Shown in pieces: positions 1 through 6,710 of a stretch of DNA of 11,195 nucleotides (its first letter is position 1; each line of letters starts with the position of its first letter). Both the position numbers and the translations under genes were made by a program. This DNA is from Spirochaetales bacterium (GTDB lineage Bacteria; Spirochaetota; Spirochaetia; Sphaerochaetales; Sphaerochaetaceae): positions 1-11,195 of the forward strand of contig JAQYFM010000267.1 of NCBI GenBank assembly GCA_028723145.1, given 5' to 3'. Under the pieces are notes generated by a model. That model was not told where the DNA came from. It did not search any database and saw only the letters and a program-made list of their open reading frames with translations.

Positions 1-230
1 ATGGCCATCTCTTTCCATTCACTAATCACTTCGCTAACACTTTCCTTTAAGTTATAACGATTTATCGTGTAAATTGCTGTTTCTGTTATCTCCATGGCAG
101 TAATAGCCTTTGAATAGTCTTGAGTGTATTCAAGTCCCCTCTTTTTTAAAAACTCTTTATCAATTCTAACCCAAAGATCCATTGAATCGAGAAGAGTACC
201 ATCTAGATCAAAAATAATACCTTTAATCAT
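1..230 (-). CDS. HAD-superfamily hydrolase, N-terminal fragment (runs off the window)
   Basis: The reading frame starts with ATG at 228-230 and stays open for 76 codons to the window edge, so the C-terminal part is missing. Residues 7-12 read FDLDGT, which is HAD motif I. D8 would be the nucleophile and D10 the general acid/base, followed by LLDS as in the beta-phosphoglucomutase/phosphatase-like subfamily with a helical cap. Residues from about 17 onward look like the start of that cap. An AGGA Shine-Dalgarno at 237-240 overlaps the stop codon of the upstream ABC exporter gene, which ends 9 bp away, so the gene is probably cotranscribed with the exporter pair. The likely activity is phosphate-ester hydrolysis or phosphosugar mutation in the cytoplasm; the substrate cannot be read from this fragment. 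Motifs II to IV lie outside the window. Confidence 0.88.
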   Translation of the reverse strand, partial: MIKGIIFDLDGTLLDSMDLWVRIDKEFLKKRGLEYTQDYSKAITAMEITETAIYTINRYNLKESVSEVISEWKEMA

Positions 231-239
231 ATATAATCC

Positions 240-1961
240 TTATTCAAACTGTGCTCTATAAAGTGTAGCGTAGTACCCATCTTTTATGAGTAACTCATCA
301 TGATTACCTTCTTCTACTATACCACCATCATCAATAACAAATATTCTATCTGAATTTCTTATTGTTGATAACCTATGAGCAACGACAAAACAAGTTCGCC
401 CCTTCATCAAGGTTTGAATCCCTTTTTGTACCTTTATTTCAGTATTAGTATCGATAGAGCTAGTTGCTTCATCGAGAATTAAAATTTTAGGATCTCTAAT
501 AAGTGTTCTTGCAAGTGCAATAAGTTGCTTTTGACCAATAGATAAAGATAGCTCATTTATCTTTGCATCATAACCAAAGCGTGAGATGAAATCATCACAC
601 CCAATAAGGCGACAAGCTTCTTTACATCTTTCTAAACTTGCATCTTCTGCCCCATATCTTAAATTATCTAAAATAGTACCAGTAAACAAAAAGCTTTCTT
701 GAGTCATTACTCCAACATATCTTCTTAATGATGAAACAGAGTAGTCCTTAATGTCATAACCATCAATTAATACATTTCCTCTTATTGGATCATAAAAACG
801 AGAAATAAGATTAATTATTGTAGTCTTCCCGGCACCAGTTGGTCCAACTAATGCTATCTTTTCACCCTTTTTAACAGTAAAACTAACATCCTTTAATATA
901 AGTTTATCCTTTTCATCAGGATATGAAAAAGAGACTTCTGAGAAAGTAACATTACCCTCAACCTCTGGTAAATCCTTTATATTTTCTTTCTCAATTATGG
1001 AACTTTCTTCATCCAAAATTTCAAATACTCTACTTGCACCACTTAAGTTATTACTAAGCTGGTTATACATTTGTGAAAGAGTTCTTACAGGACTCCAAAA
1101 TAGTGTTATATATGTTGAAAAAGCAATAAGCTCACCTACACTGCTTTGATCAATTTTTAAAAGATAAATTGCAAATAGATATAGAAATAGATATCCGATT
1201 CCTCTTGATAAATCGATAATAATACCAACGCTATCACCAAAGCGTACACATTTTATCCAGAGCTTAACTATTTCGTCATTAATACGTTCAAATGCATTCT
1301 TCTCTTTTTCTTCTGCACCTAAGCTTTGAATTACTTTAATACCTTGGAAAGCTTCATGGGAGAATCCTGCTATCTCAGATTGCTTATGCCTATACTCATA
1401 CCAACGTGGATAGTTGATACTCATTATGTAAAAGGTTCCAATAAATACAATTGGTAGAGATATCAAGCTGCCAAGAGCTAATATTGGATTTAATATTAGC
1501 ATTGCAACAATTAAGCTAAGAAGGAAAAAAGTATTTGGAACTAAAATAGTTACAAGCTGAGTTAGTAATTGTTTTAGTGATGATATATCACCTATTAACC
1601 TCGATAGAATTCCTCCAGTTGGTCTTGAATCAAAGTAATATAGATCAAGGGTTTGTAGATGCTTAAAAACTTCATCTCTAATTTCTAATATTGCTTTATT
1701 AGAAACCTTACTCATAATTCTAACTCTAATAATTGATAAAGCCCACCAAACTAAAACTAAGATAATATAAATTATACTAAGTCTTAAAACACCATTAATA
1801 TTTTTATTTACTATTTGAACATCAATAATGTTTTCAGCAATAAATGGTAAAATAACTAATATTAAAGATGCAATTGACATAATTAAAATAACTAAGAAAA
1901 CACTTAGCCTATATTTAGTTAAATATTTTAATAACCTAAAAAGAGTTTTTTTCTGTTCCAT
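240..1961 (-). CDS. Heterodimeric ABC exporter subunit with the intact Walker B glutamate (TM288/BmrD-like half transporter)
   Basis: This 573-residue half transporter has an N-terminal type IV exporter membrane domain with about six hydrophobic helices (roughly 18-40, 58-80, 136-160, 163-182, 252-270 and 275-295) and a C-terminal nucleotide-binding domain. The ATPase motifs are the A-loop tyrosine in FSYPD (Y347), Walker A GPTGAGKT (373-380), Q-loop Q421, signature LSIGQ (473-477), Walker B ILILDE (493-498, with E498 as catalytic base) and switch histidine H529. The signature departs from LSGGQ, as in the partner of a degenerate-site subunit. The ATG start overlaps the stop codon of the upstream half transporter by one base (TAATG), which implies translational coupling and a 1:1 complex. 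Family knowledge suggests export of drugs, lipids or peptides across the inner membrane; the substrate is unknown. The HAD hydrolase gene follows 9 bp downstream. Confidence 0.93.
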   Translation of the reverse strand: MEQKKTLFRLLKYLTKYRLSVFLVILIMSIASLILVILPFIAENIIDVQIVNKNINGVLRLSIIYIILVLVWWALSIIRVRIMSKVSNKAILEIRDEVFKHLQTLDLYYFDSRPTGGILSRLIGDISSLKQLLTQLVTILVPNTFFLLSLIVAMLILNPILALGSLISLPIVFIGTFYIMSINYPRWYEYRHKQSEIAGFSHEAFQGIKVIQSLGAEEKEKNAFERINDEIVKLWIKCVRFGDSVGIIIDLSRGIGYLFLYLFAIYLLKIDQSSVGELIAFSTYITLFWSPVRTLSQMYNQLSNNLSGASRVFEILDEESSIIEKENIKDLPEVEGNVTFSEVSFSYPDEKDKLILKDVSFTVKKGEKIALVGPTGAGKTTIINLISRFYDPIRGNVLIDGYDIKDYSVSSLRRYVGVMTQESFLFTGTILDNLRYGAEDASLERCKEACRLIGCDDFISRFGYDAKINELSLSIGQKQLIALARTLIRDPKILILDEATSSIDTNTEIKVQKGIQTLMKGRTCFVVAHRLSTIRNSDRIFVIDDGGIVEEGNHDELLIKDGYYATLYRAQFE

Positions 1962-3685
1962 TATTTTACATCCCTTTCAAGCTGGGCAATATATGTTTGA
2001 TAATATCTACCCTTTAAGCGCAGTAATTCTTCATGAGTTCCTCTTTCTACGATTTTTCCCTTCTCAAGAATTACTATTTCATCACAATCCTTAACAGAAG
2101 AAATTCTATGTGCAATTATTATCTTTGAAGCCCTTATAGCTTTTAAATTATTTGAAAAAGCTCTTTCTGTTTTCATATCAAGTGCACTAGTAACATCATC
2201 TAATATTAGAACCTTAGCATTTTGTATAATCGCTCTTGCTATAGTGAGTCTTTGTTTTTGACCACCAGATAGACCAACACCACGCTCTCCTATTTTTGTA
2301 TTAAAACCCTGCTCAAGCTTTGATATAAATTCATAAGCATTTGCAATCTCAACAGCTTCATTAATTTTATTTAAATTAATTTCATCACACCCTTTTGTAA
2401 TGTTATTAATAATTGAATCACTAAATAGAAATACATCCTGATGAACAAAAGCTATATTCTTCCTTAAATATGAAAGAGGAAGCTTATTAATGTTTATTCC
2501 ACCTAAAGTTATTTCTCCAAAAGATGAATCAAAGAGTCTTGTTAATAGTGAAACTAATACACTCTTACCATCACCTGTTGAACCCATAACAGCAAGACTC
2601 TTTCCTTCCTTAAGAGAAATATTAATATTACTTAATACATCCTTAAAACCAACATTTTTATATTCAATGTCAAAGTTATCAACTTCTTTAAATTCATCTG
2701 TAGTAGTAATTTCACTATGAGTTTCTAACAAAGTAGCAATTTTCTTTGCACTAGCTCTAGCTCTTGCAAGTTCACTAATAACCCACCCAATTTCAAGCAT
2801 TGGCCAAATTAAGTTATTTACATAGGTGACAGCTAATGCAAGAAGTCCCAAACTGATTTGACCATTCATCACTAAAATAGCACCAAAGAGAATTGTTAGA
2901 GCATACATAATCCTTGCAATAGAATTAGTTGCACTTTCATAGTTATTATCAGTATTTTCTTGATCAACATTAAGATTATAAAAGTTCTTATTTCTTTTAG
3001 AAAATTTTCTAATCTCAAATTCTTCCTTATTGTAGGCTTTAACTGTTCTAATTCCATCTATGTCTTCAGCTGCTGTTTGGTTCATTAGTGCTGTTTCATC
3101 ACTAATTAAATCAAAATACCTATTTGAAGCCATCTCCCTTTTTATACTTAAATAGCCCATAATTGGAATCAAAATCAAAACAGGGATTGATATGATAAAA
3201 CAATTAAATACTAGAGAAATAGTCATAACAATTGTATGAAGTACTATTTCAACAAAGAAGATAAAAATAAATCCAAATGAAAAACCTACATTCTCACTAT
3301 CGTGACGAACTCTTGTGAGTAAGTCACCTGATTTATTTTTTATAAAGAATTCCCCACTTTGTTTTAAAATGTGGTCAAACAAAGTACTTCTTATACTACT
3401 AGTTACACCTAAACTAATTCTATCAGAAAAATACTCTGCAAAATACTTAAACACACCTCTTAATAAATAGCAAATAAAAATAAGTGCTAATAAAAGCGGT
3501 GCATATGTAAATACCCTATTTATTATTACATCATCAATTATATGAGCAATAATAAAAGGTATTAGAGCATCAATTAATATTCCCAAAATCAGCCCTGTGG
3601 CTGATACAATATAATCTCTCTTAAACTTAAGAGCATACTTAAAAAATTTATTCATTGCTGTAAAAAAAGTCGAAACTACTCCCAA
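1961..3685 (-). CDS. Heterodimeric ABC exporter subunit with degenerate Walker B (TM287/BmrC-like half transporter)
   Basis: This is the first gene of the exporter operon. The longest frame has 574 residues and starts at TTG (3683-3685). An in-frame ATG at 3653-3655 (residue 11, giving 564 aa, MNKFFKY) aligns better with the partner subunit's N terminus and may be the true start; neither has a Shine-Dalgarno. About six membrane helices (roughly 25-50, 60-80, 135-160, 163-180, 255-275 and 278-300) precede the ATPase domain. That domain has Walker A GSTGDGKS (368-375), Q416, canonical LSGGQ (472-476), Walker B VLILDD (492-497) with D497 where the catalytic Glu should be, and H526. This is the known pattern of the degenerate-site subunit. 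The A-loop is about seven residues shorter than in the partner and lacks its tyrosine. The gene ends TAATG into the partner gene. Role: multidrug- or lipid-type export; substrate unknown. Confidence 0.92.
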   Translation of the reverse strand: MGVVSTFFTAMNKFFKYALKFKRDYIVSATGLILGILIDALIPFIIAHIIDDVIINRVFTYAPLLLALIFICYLLRGVFKYFAEYFSDRISLGVTSSIRSTLFDHILKQSGEFFIKNKSGDLLTRVRHDSENVGFSFGFIFIFFVEIVLHTIVMTISLVFNCFIISIPVLILIPIMGYLSIKREMASNRYFDLISDETALMNQTAAEDIDGIRTVKAYNKEEFEIRKFSKRNKNFYNLNVDQENTDNNYESATNSIARIMYALTILFGAILVMNGQISLGLLALAVTYVNNLIWPMLEIGWVISELARARASAKKIATLLETHSEITTTDEFKEVDNFDIEYKNVGFKDVLSNINISLKEGKSLAVMGSTGDGKSVLVSLLTRLFDSSFGEITLGGININKLPLSYLRKNIAFVHQDVFLFSDSIINNITKGCDEINLNKINEAVEIANAYEFISKLEQGFNTKIGERGVGLSGGQKQRLTIARAIIQNAKVLILDDVTSALDMKTERAFSNNLKAIRASKIIIAHRISSVKDCDEIVILEKGKIVERGTHEELLRLKGRYYQTYIAQLERDVK

Positions 3686-3783
3686 AGGTGGAAGATACGA
3701 TAGATATTATTTTGCAACTCTTTTATCAAATTGTTTGTGGAGAGCTAATTTGTTTTATTCTTTTCATATATCTTGCCCTCCTT
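3662..3783 (-). promoter_or_regulatory. Candidate attenuator leader of the ABC exporter mRNA
   Basis: The leader RNA holds segments that can pair in mutually exclusive ways. The ribosome-binding segment of the leader ORF (3769-3783) can pair with 3685-3697: AAGG/CCUU, an A-A mismatch, GG/CC, a 2-nt bulge, then AAGAUA/UAUCUU. The same downstream segment can instead form a local CUUCC/GGGAG hairpin with loop ACCUUU (about 3679-3694), which lies upstream of a U7 tract (3662-3668). GGGAGU could also pair with GCUCUCC inside the leader ORF. These pairings were found by eye. The local hairpin is weak (5 bp with one G-U) and lies about 10 nt from the U tract, so a classical terminator is not established. 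Confidence 0.3.
3726..3767 (-). CDS. Putative 13-residue leader peptide upstream of the ABC exporter operon
   Basis: A short frame, ATG to TGA, encodes MKRIKQISSPQTI. The Shine-Dalgarno AAGGAGGG (3776-3783) sits 8 nt before the ATG and is the strongest ribosome binding site in the window, while the exporter gene itself has none. A consensus-like promoter lies just upstream, which would make this the first translated frame of the transcript. The peptide is too short for any domain and resembles no protein known to me. Position and context recall BmrB, the leader peptide that controls the heterodimeric exporter BmrCD in Bacillus subtilis by ribosome-mediated attenuation; this is an analogy by arrangement and not by sequence. 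Two stops in tandem (TGA TAA) end the frame, so it is not an N-terminal extension of the exporter unless a frameshift has occurred. Confidence 0.45.
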   Translation of the reverse strand: MKRIKQISSPQTI

Positions 3784-3797
3784 AATACGATTCCTAT

Positions 3798-3827
3798 ATT
3801 CTTACAACAGTATTATCTATATGTCAA
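3798..3827 (-). promoter_or_regulatory. Promoter of the ABC exporter operon
   Basis: On the minus strand, a perfect TTGACA (3822-3827) is followed after 18 bases by AAGAAT (3798-3803). AAGAAT matches TATAAT at four of six positions and is preceded by TGT as an extended -10 element. Transcription would start near 3791, leaving under 10 bases before the AAGGAGGG ribosome binding site of the leader ORF. The site lies between the terminator of the preceding gene and the exporter genes, where a promoter is expected. Confidence 0.6.
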
Positions 3828-3883
3828 GCTTCAATTTCAGCATTTATTTCTTCCAATGACATATTCAATTAAAATACAGCAAT

Positions 3884-3919
3884 AAAAAACTGCCATGCTA
3901 GGAGAATCAAAGCTGGCAG
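3884..3919 (-). terminator. Rho-independent terminator after the HTH gene
   Basis: Read on the minus strand, CTGCCAGCT pairs with AGCATGGCAG (9 bp with one bulged A) around an 11-base loop and is followed directly by TTTTTT. It lies about 70 bp past the stop of the HTH gene and just upstream of the exporter promoter, so it separates the importer/HTH unit from the exporter unit. The 3920-3988 spacer is AT-rich and shows nothing else I can name. Confidence 0.85.
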
Positions 3920-3988
3920 GAGTAATTTAAATTTAATATTATTATATAAGCTATACGTTCTTTTTGAAGCTTTTTTTAATACAACAAA

Positions 3989-4603
3989 TCAATTATTTGA
4001 AATAGCTTCAATTCTTACTTCTCCCTTTATTACAGGTTCAAATTTAATAATACAATCGAGGTTTAAAATAGATGTAATCTTAAACAAAAGACTTAAAGGA
4101 AAGTTCTCCTCTCCATTTATTAATCCGATAAAGTAATAATCAGTAACATTTAATAGTGTTGCCATTTCAGATGATGAAAGTTCTAAAATTCTCATTTGTT
4201 TTTCAATTCTTGAACAAAGCAAAAATCTAAGCATGTTAAAGCTTTTTTCATTCTTTAATAAGATATTTCTTCTAGAAAGATAATACTCTTTATCACTACT
4301 ATTACTTGAGTTTTCTGCTTTTAACAGGAATTGATTTTTTAGGTTATTATATTTTTCAAAATCCCAATATAATAATTCATCTTCGCAGACTGTGTAGTCA
4401 TCACCTAAGTCAAATTCAATTCTAAGATTTAAAGCTCTTGCAATTGAAAAAAGATCATTGATGTAAATATTATCATTTTGAAAAATAATAGCTTTTAATC
4501 GCTGAGTTTTTATCTTGGTCTTTTTAGAAAGCTCTTCAAGAGAAATATTTAAAGACTCTTGAATTGATTTTTTAACACTAAAAATAAACTCCTTATTTGT
4601 CAT
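3989..4603 (-). CDS. Tandem XRE-like helix-turn-helix protein, probable DNA-binding regulator
   Basis: The product has 204 residues from the ATG at 4601-4603. I prefer this over the adjacent TTG at 4604-4606 because AAGAGG (4610-4615) is well placed for it. Counting from this ATG, two lambda-repressor-like HTH units can be seen at about residues 10-65 and 130-188. They share a pattern: a turn helix (LEELSKKTKI / SSEMATLLNV), then a recognition helix, then DLFSIARALNL / SLLFKITSILNL, closing with a beta-like end (IEFDL / IIKFEP). This looks like an internal duplication. A charged linker of about 60 residues, predicted helical by eye, separates them. No enzymatic or ligand domain is recognised. 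The gene follows the second permease by 74 bp and ends before a clear terminator, so it may be the last gene of the importer operon. A weak own promoter is possible (TTGCCT 4645-4650, GATATT 4622-4627). Regulation of the importer or of itself is inference. Confidence 0.75.
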   Translation of the reverse strand: MTNKEFIFSVKKSIQESLNISLEELSKKTKIKTQRLKAIIFQNDNIYINDLFSIARALNLRIEFDLGDDYTVCEDELLYWDFEKYNNLKNQFLLKAENSSNSSDKEYYLSRRNILLKNEKSFNMLRFLLCSRIEKQMRILELSSSEMATLLNVTDYYFIGLINGEENFPLSLLFKITSILNLDCIIKFEPVIKGEVRIEAISNN

Positions 4604-4669
4604 CAATTACCTCTTAATTAAAATATCATATGAAATCTTTCTAAAGGCAATGATTTAAATAAGGAGTTT
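4586..4669. repeat. Perfect 13-bp inverted repeat enclosing the HTH gene start
   Basis: On the plus strand AAACTCCTTATTT (4586-4598) and AAATAAGGAGTTT (4657-4669) are exact reverse complements, separated by 58 bp. One arm lies in codons 3-7 of the HTH gene and the other just after the permease stop. The HTH gene's ribosome binding site and ATG lie in the loop. The repeat could act as a pair of operator sites or as an mRNA hairpin that limits translation; the sequence does not decide between these. Confidence 0.6.
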
Positions 4670-4677
4670 GTGTGAAC

Positions 4678-5622
4678 TTAAGCTCTTATTTCTCTATTAA
4701 ATGGCTTACCTAAGCTAGCAGGACTCATTGTTTGGTTTTTAGAAGTTAAACTTAATACAATAATTACTACTAAATATGGAAGCATTACAAAGAATTCATA
4801 AGGAAGTGATAATCCAAGTCCCTGAACATTATATTGAATAGTCTGAGCAAGTGAGAAGAGTAATGCACCAAGCATAATCTTTACAGGATGCCAGTGACCA
4901 AAGTAAACGAGAGCAACTGCAATAAAGCCTCTTCCTGCAATTAATTCATCAGAGAACATCTTTGCTTGGCAAATTGAAAGGTAAGCACCAGCAATACCTG
5001 CTAAAGCACCACCAACCATTAAAGCCTCATATCTTGTTCTGTTTACATTTATTCCCATGGTATCAGCAGCTCTAGGATAAGTACCAACAGCTCTTACTTT
5101 TAAGCCCCATGGTGTTCTAAATAAAATGTAACAAGAAATAGGAACAAAGATGAATGCTAAATAAACCATAATGTTGTGTGAAAAGAAAATCTCACCAAGC
5201 ACTGGAATTTTTGATAAGGCTGGAATTGGCATTGTTGGAAGTCCTGGGATAGACTGAGTTCCACCAACAAAGTGTCTAAATAGTGTTCCAGCAGTACCTA
5301 CTCCAAACATTTGTAACCCGATACCAGCAATACCCTGAGGAGCTCTAAATGTTACACAAACAAGTCCAAAAAATAATCCAAGTAGTGCACCAAGTAAAGC
5401 GGCAAGAATAATTCCAACAAAATTATAGTAAAGTGGAACTGCGCCACCTCTACCAACTAAGAATGGAATTAGCATACCAACAAATGCACCTATAGCCATA
5501 ATACCTTCACAGCCAAGATTGAATACTCCGGCCCTCTGGTTAAACATCTCTCCGATAGATGCTAAAAGCAATGCAACTGAAAAAGGAACTGTCATTGCTA
5601 AGATATTAATTAAAACGTCCAT
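4678..5622 (-). CDS. ABC transporter permease 2 of the BMP-type importer (BPD_transp_2 family, YufQ/NupQ-like)
   Basis: The 314-residue membrane protein has eight or more hydrophobic segments and the hallmarks of the BPD_transp_2 (RbsC/LivHM-like) superfamily. These include FNLGCEGIMAIGA at 34-46, the cytoplasmic coupling stretch GLKVRAVGTYPRAADTMGI at 173-191, and GRGFIAVALVYFGHWHP at 230-246. Its length fits the shorter of the two permeases in nucleoside (YufOPQ/NupOPQ, Pnr) or riboflavin (Rfu) importers. It would form a heterodimeric inner-membrane channel with the neighbouring permease. The ATG overlaps the upstream stop by one base (TAATG), and a strong AAAGGAGG lies 7 bases before it. 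It is the last transport gene of the cassette. No internal defect is seen. Confidence 0.92.
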   Translation of the reverse strand: MDVLINILAMTVPFSVALLLASIGEMFNQRAGVFNLGCEGIMAIGAFVGMLIPFLVGRGGAVPLYYNFVGIILAALLGALLGLFFGLVCVTFRAPQGIAGIGLQMFGVGTAGTLFRHFVGGTQSIPGLPTMPIPALSKIPVLGEIFFSHNIMVYLAFIFVPISCYILFRTPWGLKVRAVGTYPRAADTMGINVNRTRYEALMVGGALAGIAGAYLSICQAKMFSDELIAGRGFIAVALVYFGHWHPVKIMLGALLFSLAQTIQYNVQGLGLSLPYEFFVMLPYLVVIIVLSLTSKNQTMSPASLGKPFNREIRA

Positions 5623-6710
5623 TATTTAGCCTCCTTTTCAAAGATATGTTTTACTTTTCTATATACTCTATCTTCGAGGTATTTATTTGATAAAATCATC
5701 TGAGTTGTAACAATTACAATGATAATTAAACCTTGCATAACCTGCACAATATTTGCAGGAACGTTTACTGCACGTGGAGCTAATGTTGAACCATAGATAA
5801 TAAGGGCGAAGAAGAATGATGCAGGTATTATTCCAAGTGGATGGAGGCCACCAAATAGTGCAACTACAACAGCTGAGAAGCCATAGTTATTTGTTACACC
5901 TTCAATTGCTCTTCTATGTACACCAGCAATTTCAACACCCCCGGCAAGGCCAGCGAAGGCACCAGAGATAATCATTGCAACAGCAAGGTATGAAGATACA
6001 TTAATACCACCATATTTAGCTGCTCTTGACTGTGAGCCACTTGCTCTCATCTTATAACCATAGCTTGTCTTCCACATTAATAAGTAAACAAAAACAGCAA
6101 GTACTATGGCTATTACAATACCATAGTGTAATCTTCCAGTAATTCTTCCAAGTTCAATATTGCTTGTTAATCTCATTGATTGTGGAGTTCCAGATCCATT
6201 AACTTTTTCAGCTGGATCAAGCATAACAACTCTTAAACAGAATGAATAAAACTGTGCAGCAATATAGTTAAGCATTACAGTAGAAAGTAATTCTGAAACT
6301 TGTAGTTTTGCCTTCAATATACCTGGAATAAAGCCCCAAAGTGCACCTCCTAAAGCTGCCATTAAAAGAGCAAAAGGAAGTAAAATTGGTTTTGGAACAT
6401 TTGGACAAGCAAGGGCTACAGCGGTAAATGCAAGAATACCCATAGCCATCTGTCCTTCAGCACCGATGTTAATGATACCAGAGCGATATGCAACAGATAC
6501 ACCTAAAGCAATAATACAAAGTGGGATTGCTCTAATTAATACTTCACTAATGTGTCCCATTTTTGTAAGTGGACTTATTAAAATTGTATAAAAAGTCTTA
6601 GGAATATTTGCGCCCAGTACTAACAAAATTACAGATGATAGAAGGAAAGTCGCAATTATAGCTAACAAAACTATTACAATTGAATAAATTAATCTAAATT
6701 GTTTGTTCAT
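5622..6710 (-). CDS. ABC transporter permease 1 of the BMP-type importer (BPD_transp_2 family, YufP/NupP-like)
   Basis: The 362-residue permease starts with an N-terminal helix (about 9-33) and is followed by the conserved NIGAEGQMAMG (81-91). The ATPase-coupling stretch GYKMRASGSQSRAAKYGGI spans 218-236, and AVVVALFGGLHPLG spans 280-293. The extra N-terminal helix and greater length are typical of the first permease of nucleoside-type BMP importers. With permease 2 it forms the inner-membrane translocation path for the ligand delivered by the binding protein. The ATG overlaps the ATPase stop in an ATGA junction (6707-6710), with AGGTG 7 bases upstream, so the two are translationally coupled. 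The assignment to this transporter class is firm; the ligand is not determined by the permease. Confidence 0.92.
   Translation of the reverse strand: MNKQFRLIYSIVIVLLAIIATFLLSSVILLVLGANIPKTFYTILISPLTKMGHISEVLIRAIPLCIIALGVSVAYRSGIINIGAEGQMAMGILAFTAVALACPNVPKPILLPFALLMAALGGALWGFIPGILKAKLQVSELLSTVMLNYIAAQFYSFCLRVVMLDPAEKVNGSGTPQSMRLTSNIELGRITGRLHYGIVIAIVLAVFVYLLMWKTSYGYKMRASGSQSRAAKYGGINVSSYLAVAMIISGAFAGLAGGVEIAGVHRRAIEGVTNNYGFSAVVVALFGGLHPLGIIPASFFFALIIYGSTLAPRAVNVPANIVQVMQGLIIIVIVTTQMILSNKYLEDRVYRKVKHIFEKEAK

Noticed and set aside
1828..2720. Two plus-strand frames of 88 and 76 codons
   Set aside because: Both are antisense to the exporter genes, which have complete motif sets; the plus-strand products resemble nothing.
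3688..3885. A hydrophobic 65-residue plus-strand frame in the gap between the exporter and HTH genes
   Set aside because: It starts at GTG without a ribosome binding site and runs antisense across the minus-strand promoter, leader ORF and into the terminator; the minus-strand signals explain this DNA better.
4661..4719. AAGGAG followed by a short GTG frame on the plus strand
   Set aside because: Only 13 codons, antisense to the permease end; the AAGGAG is explained as an arm of the 13-bp inverted repeat.
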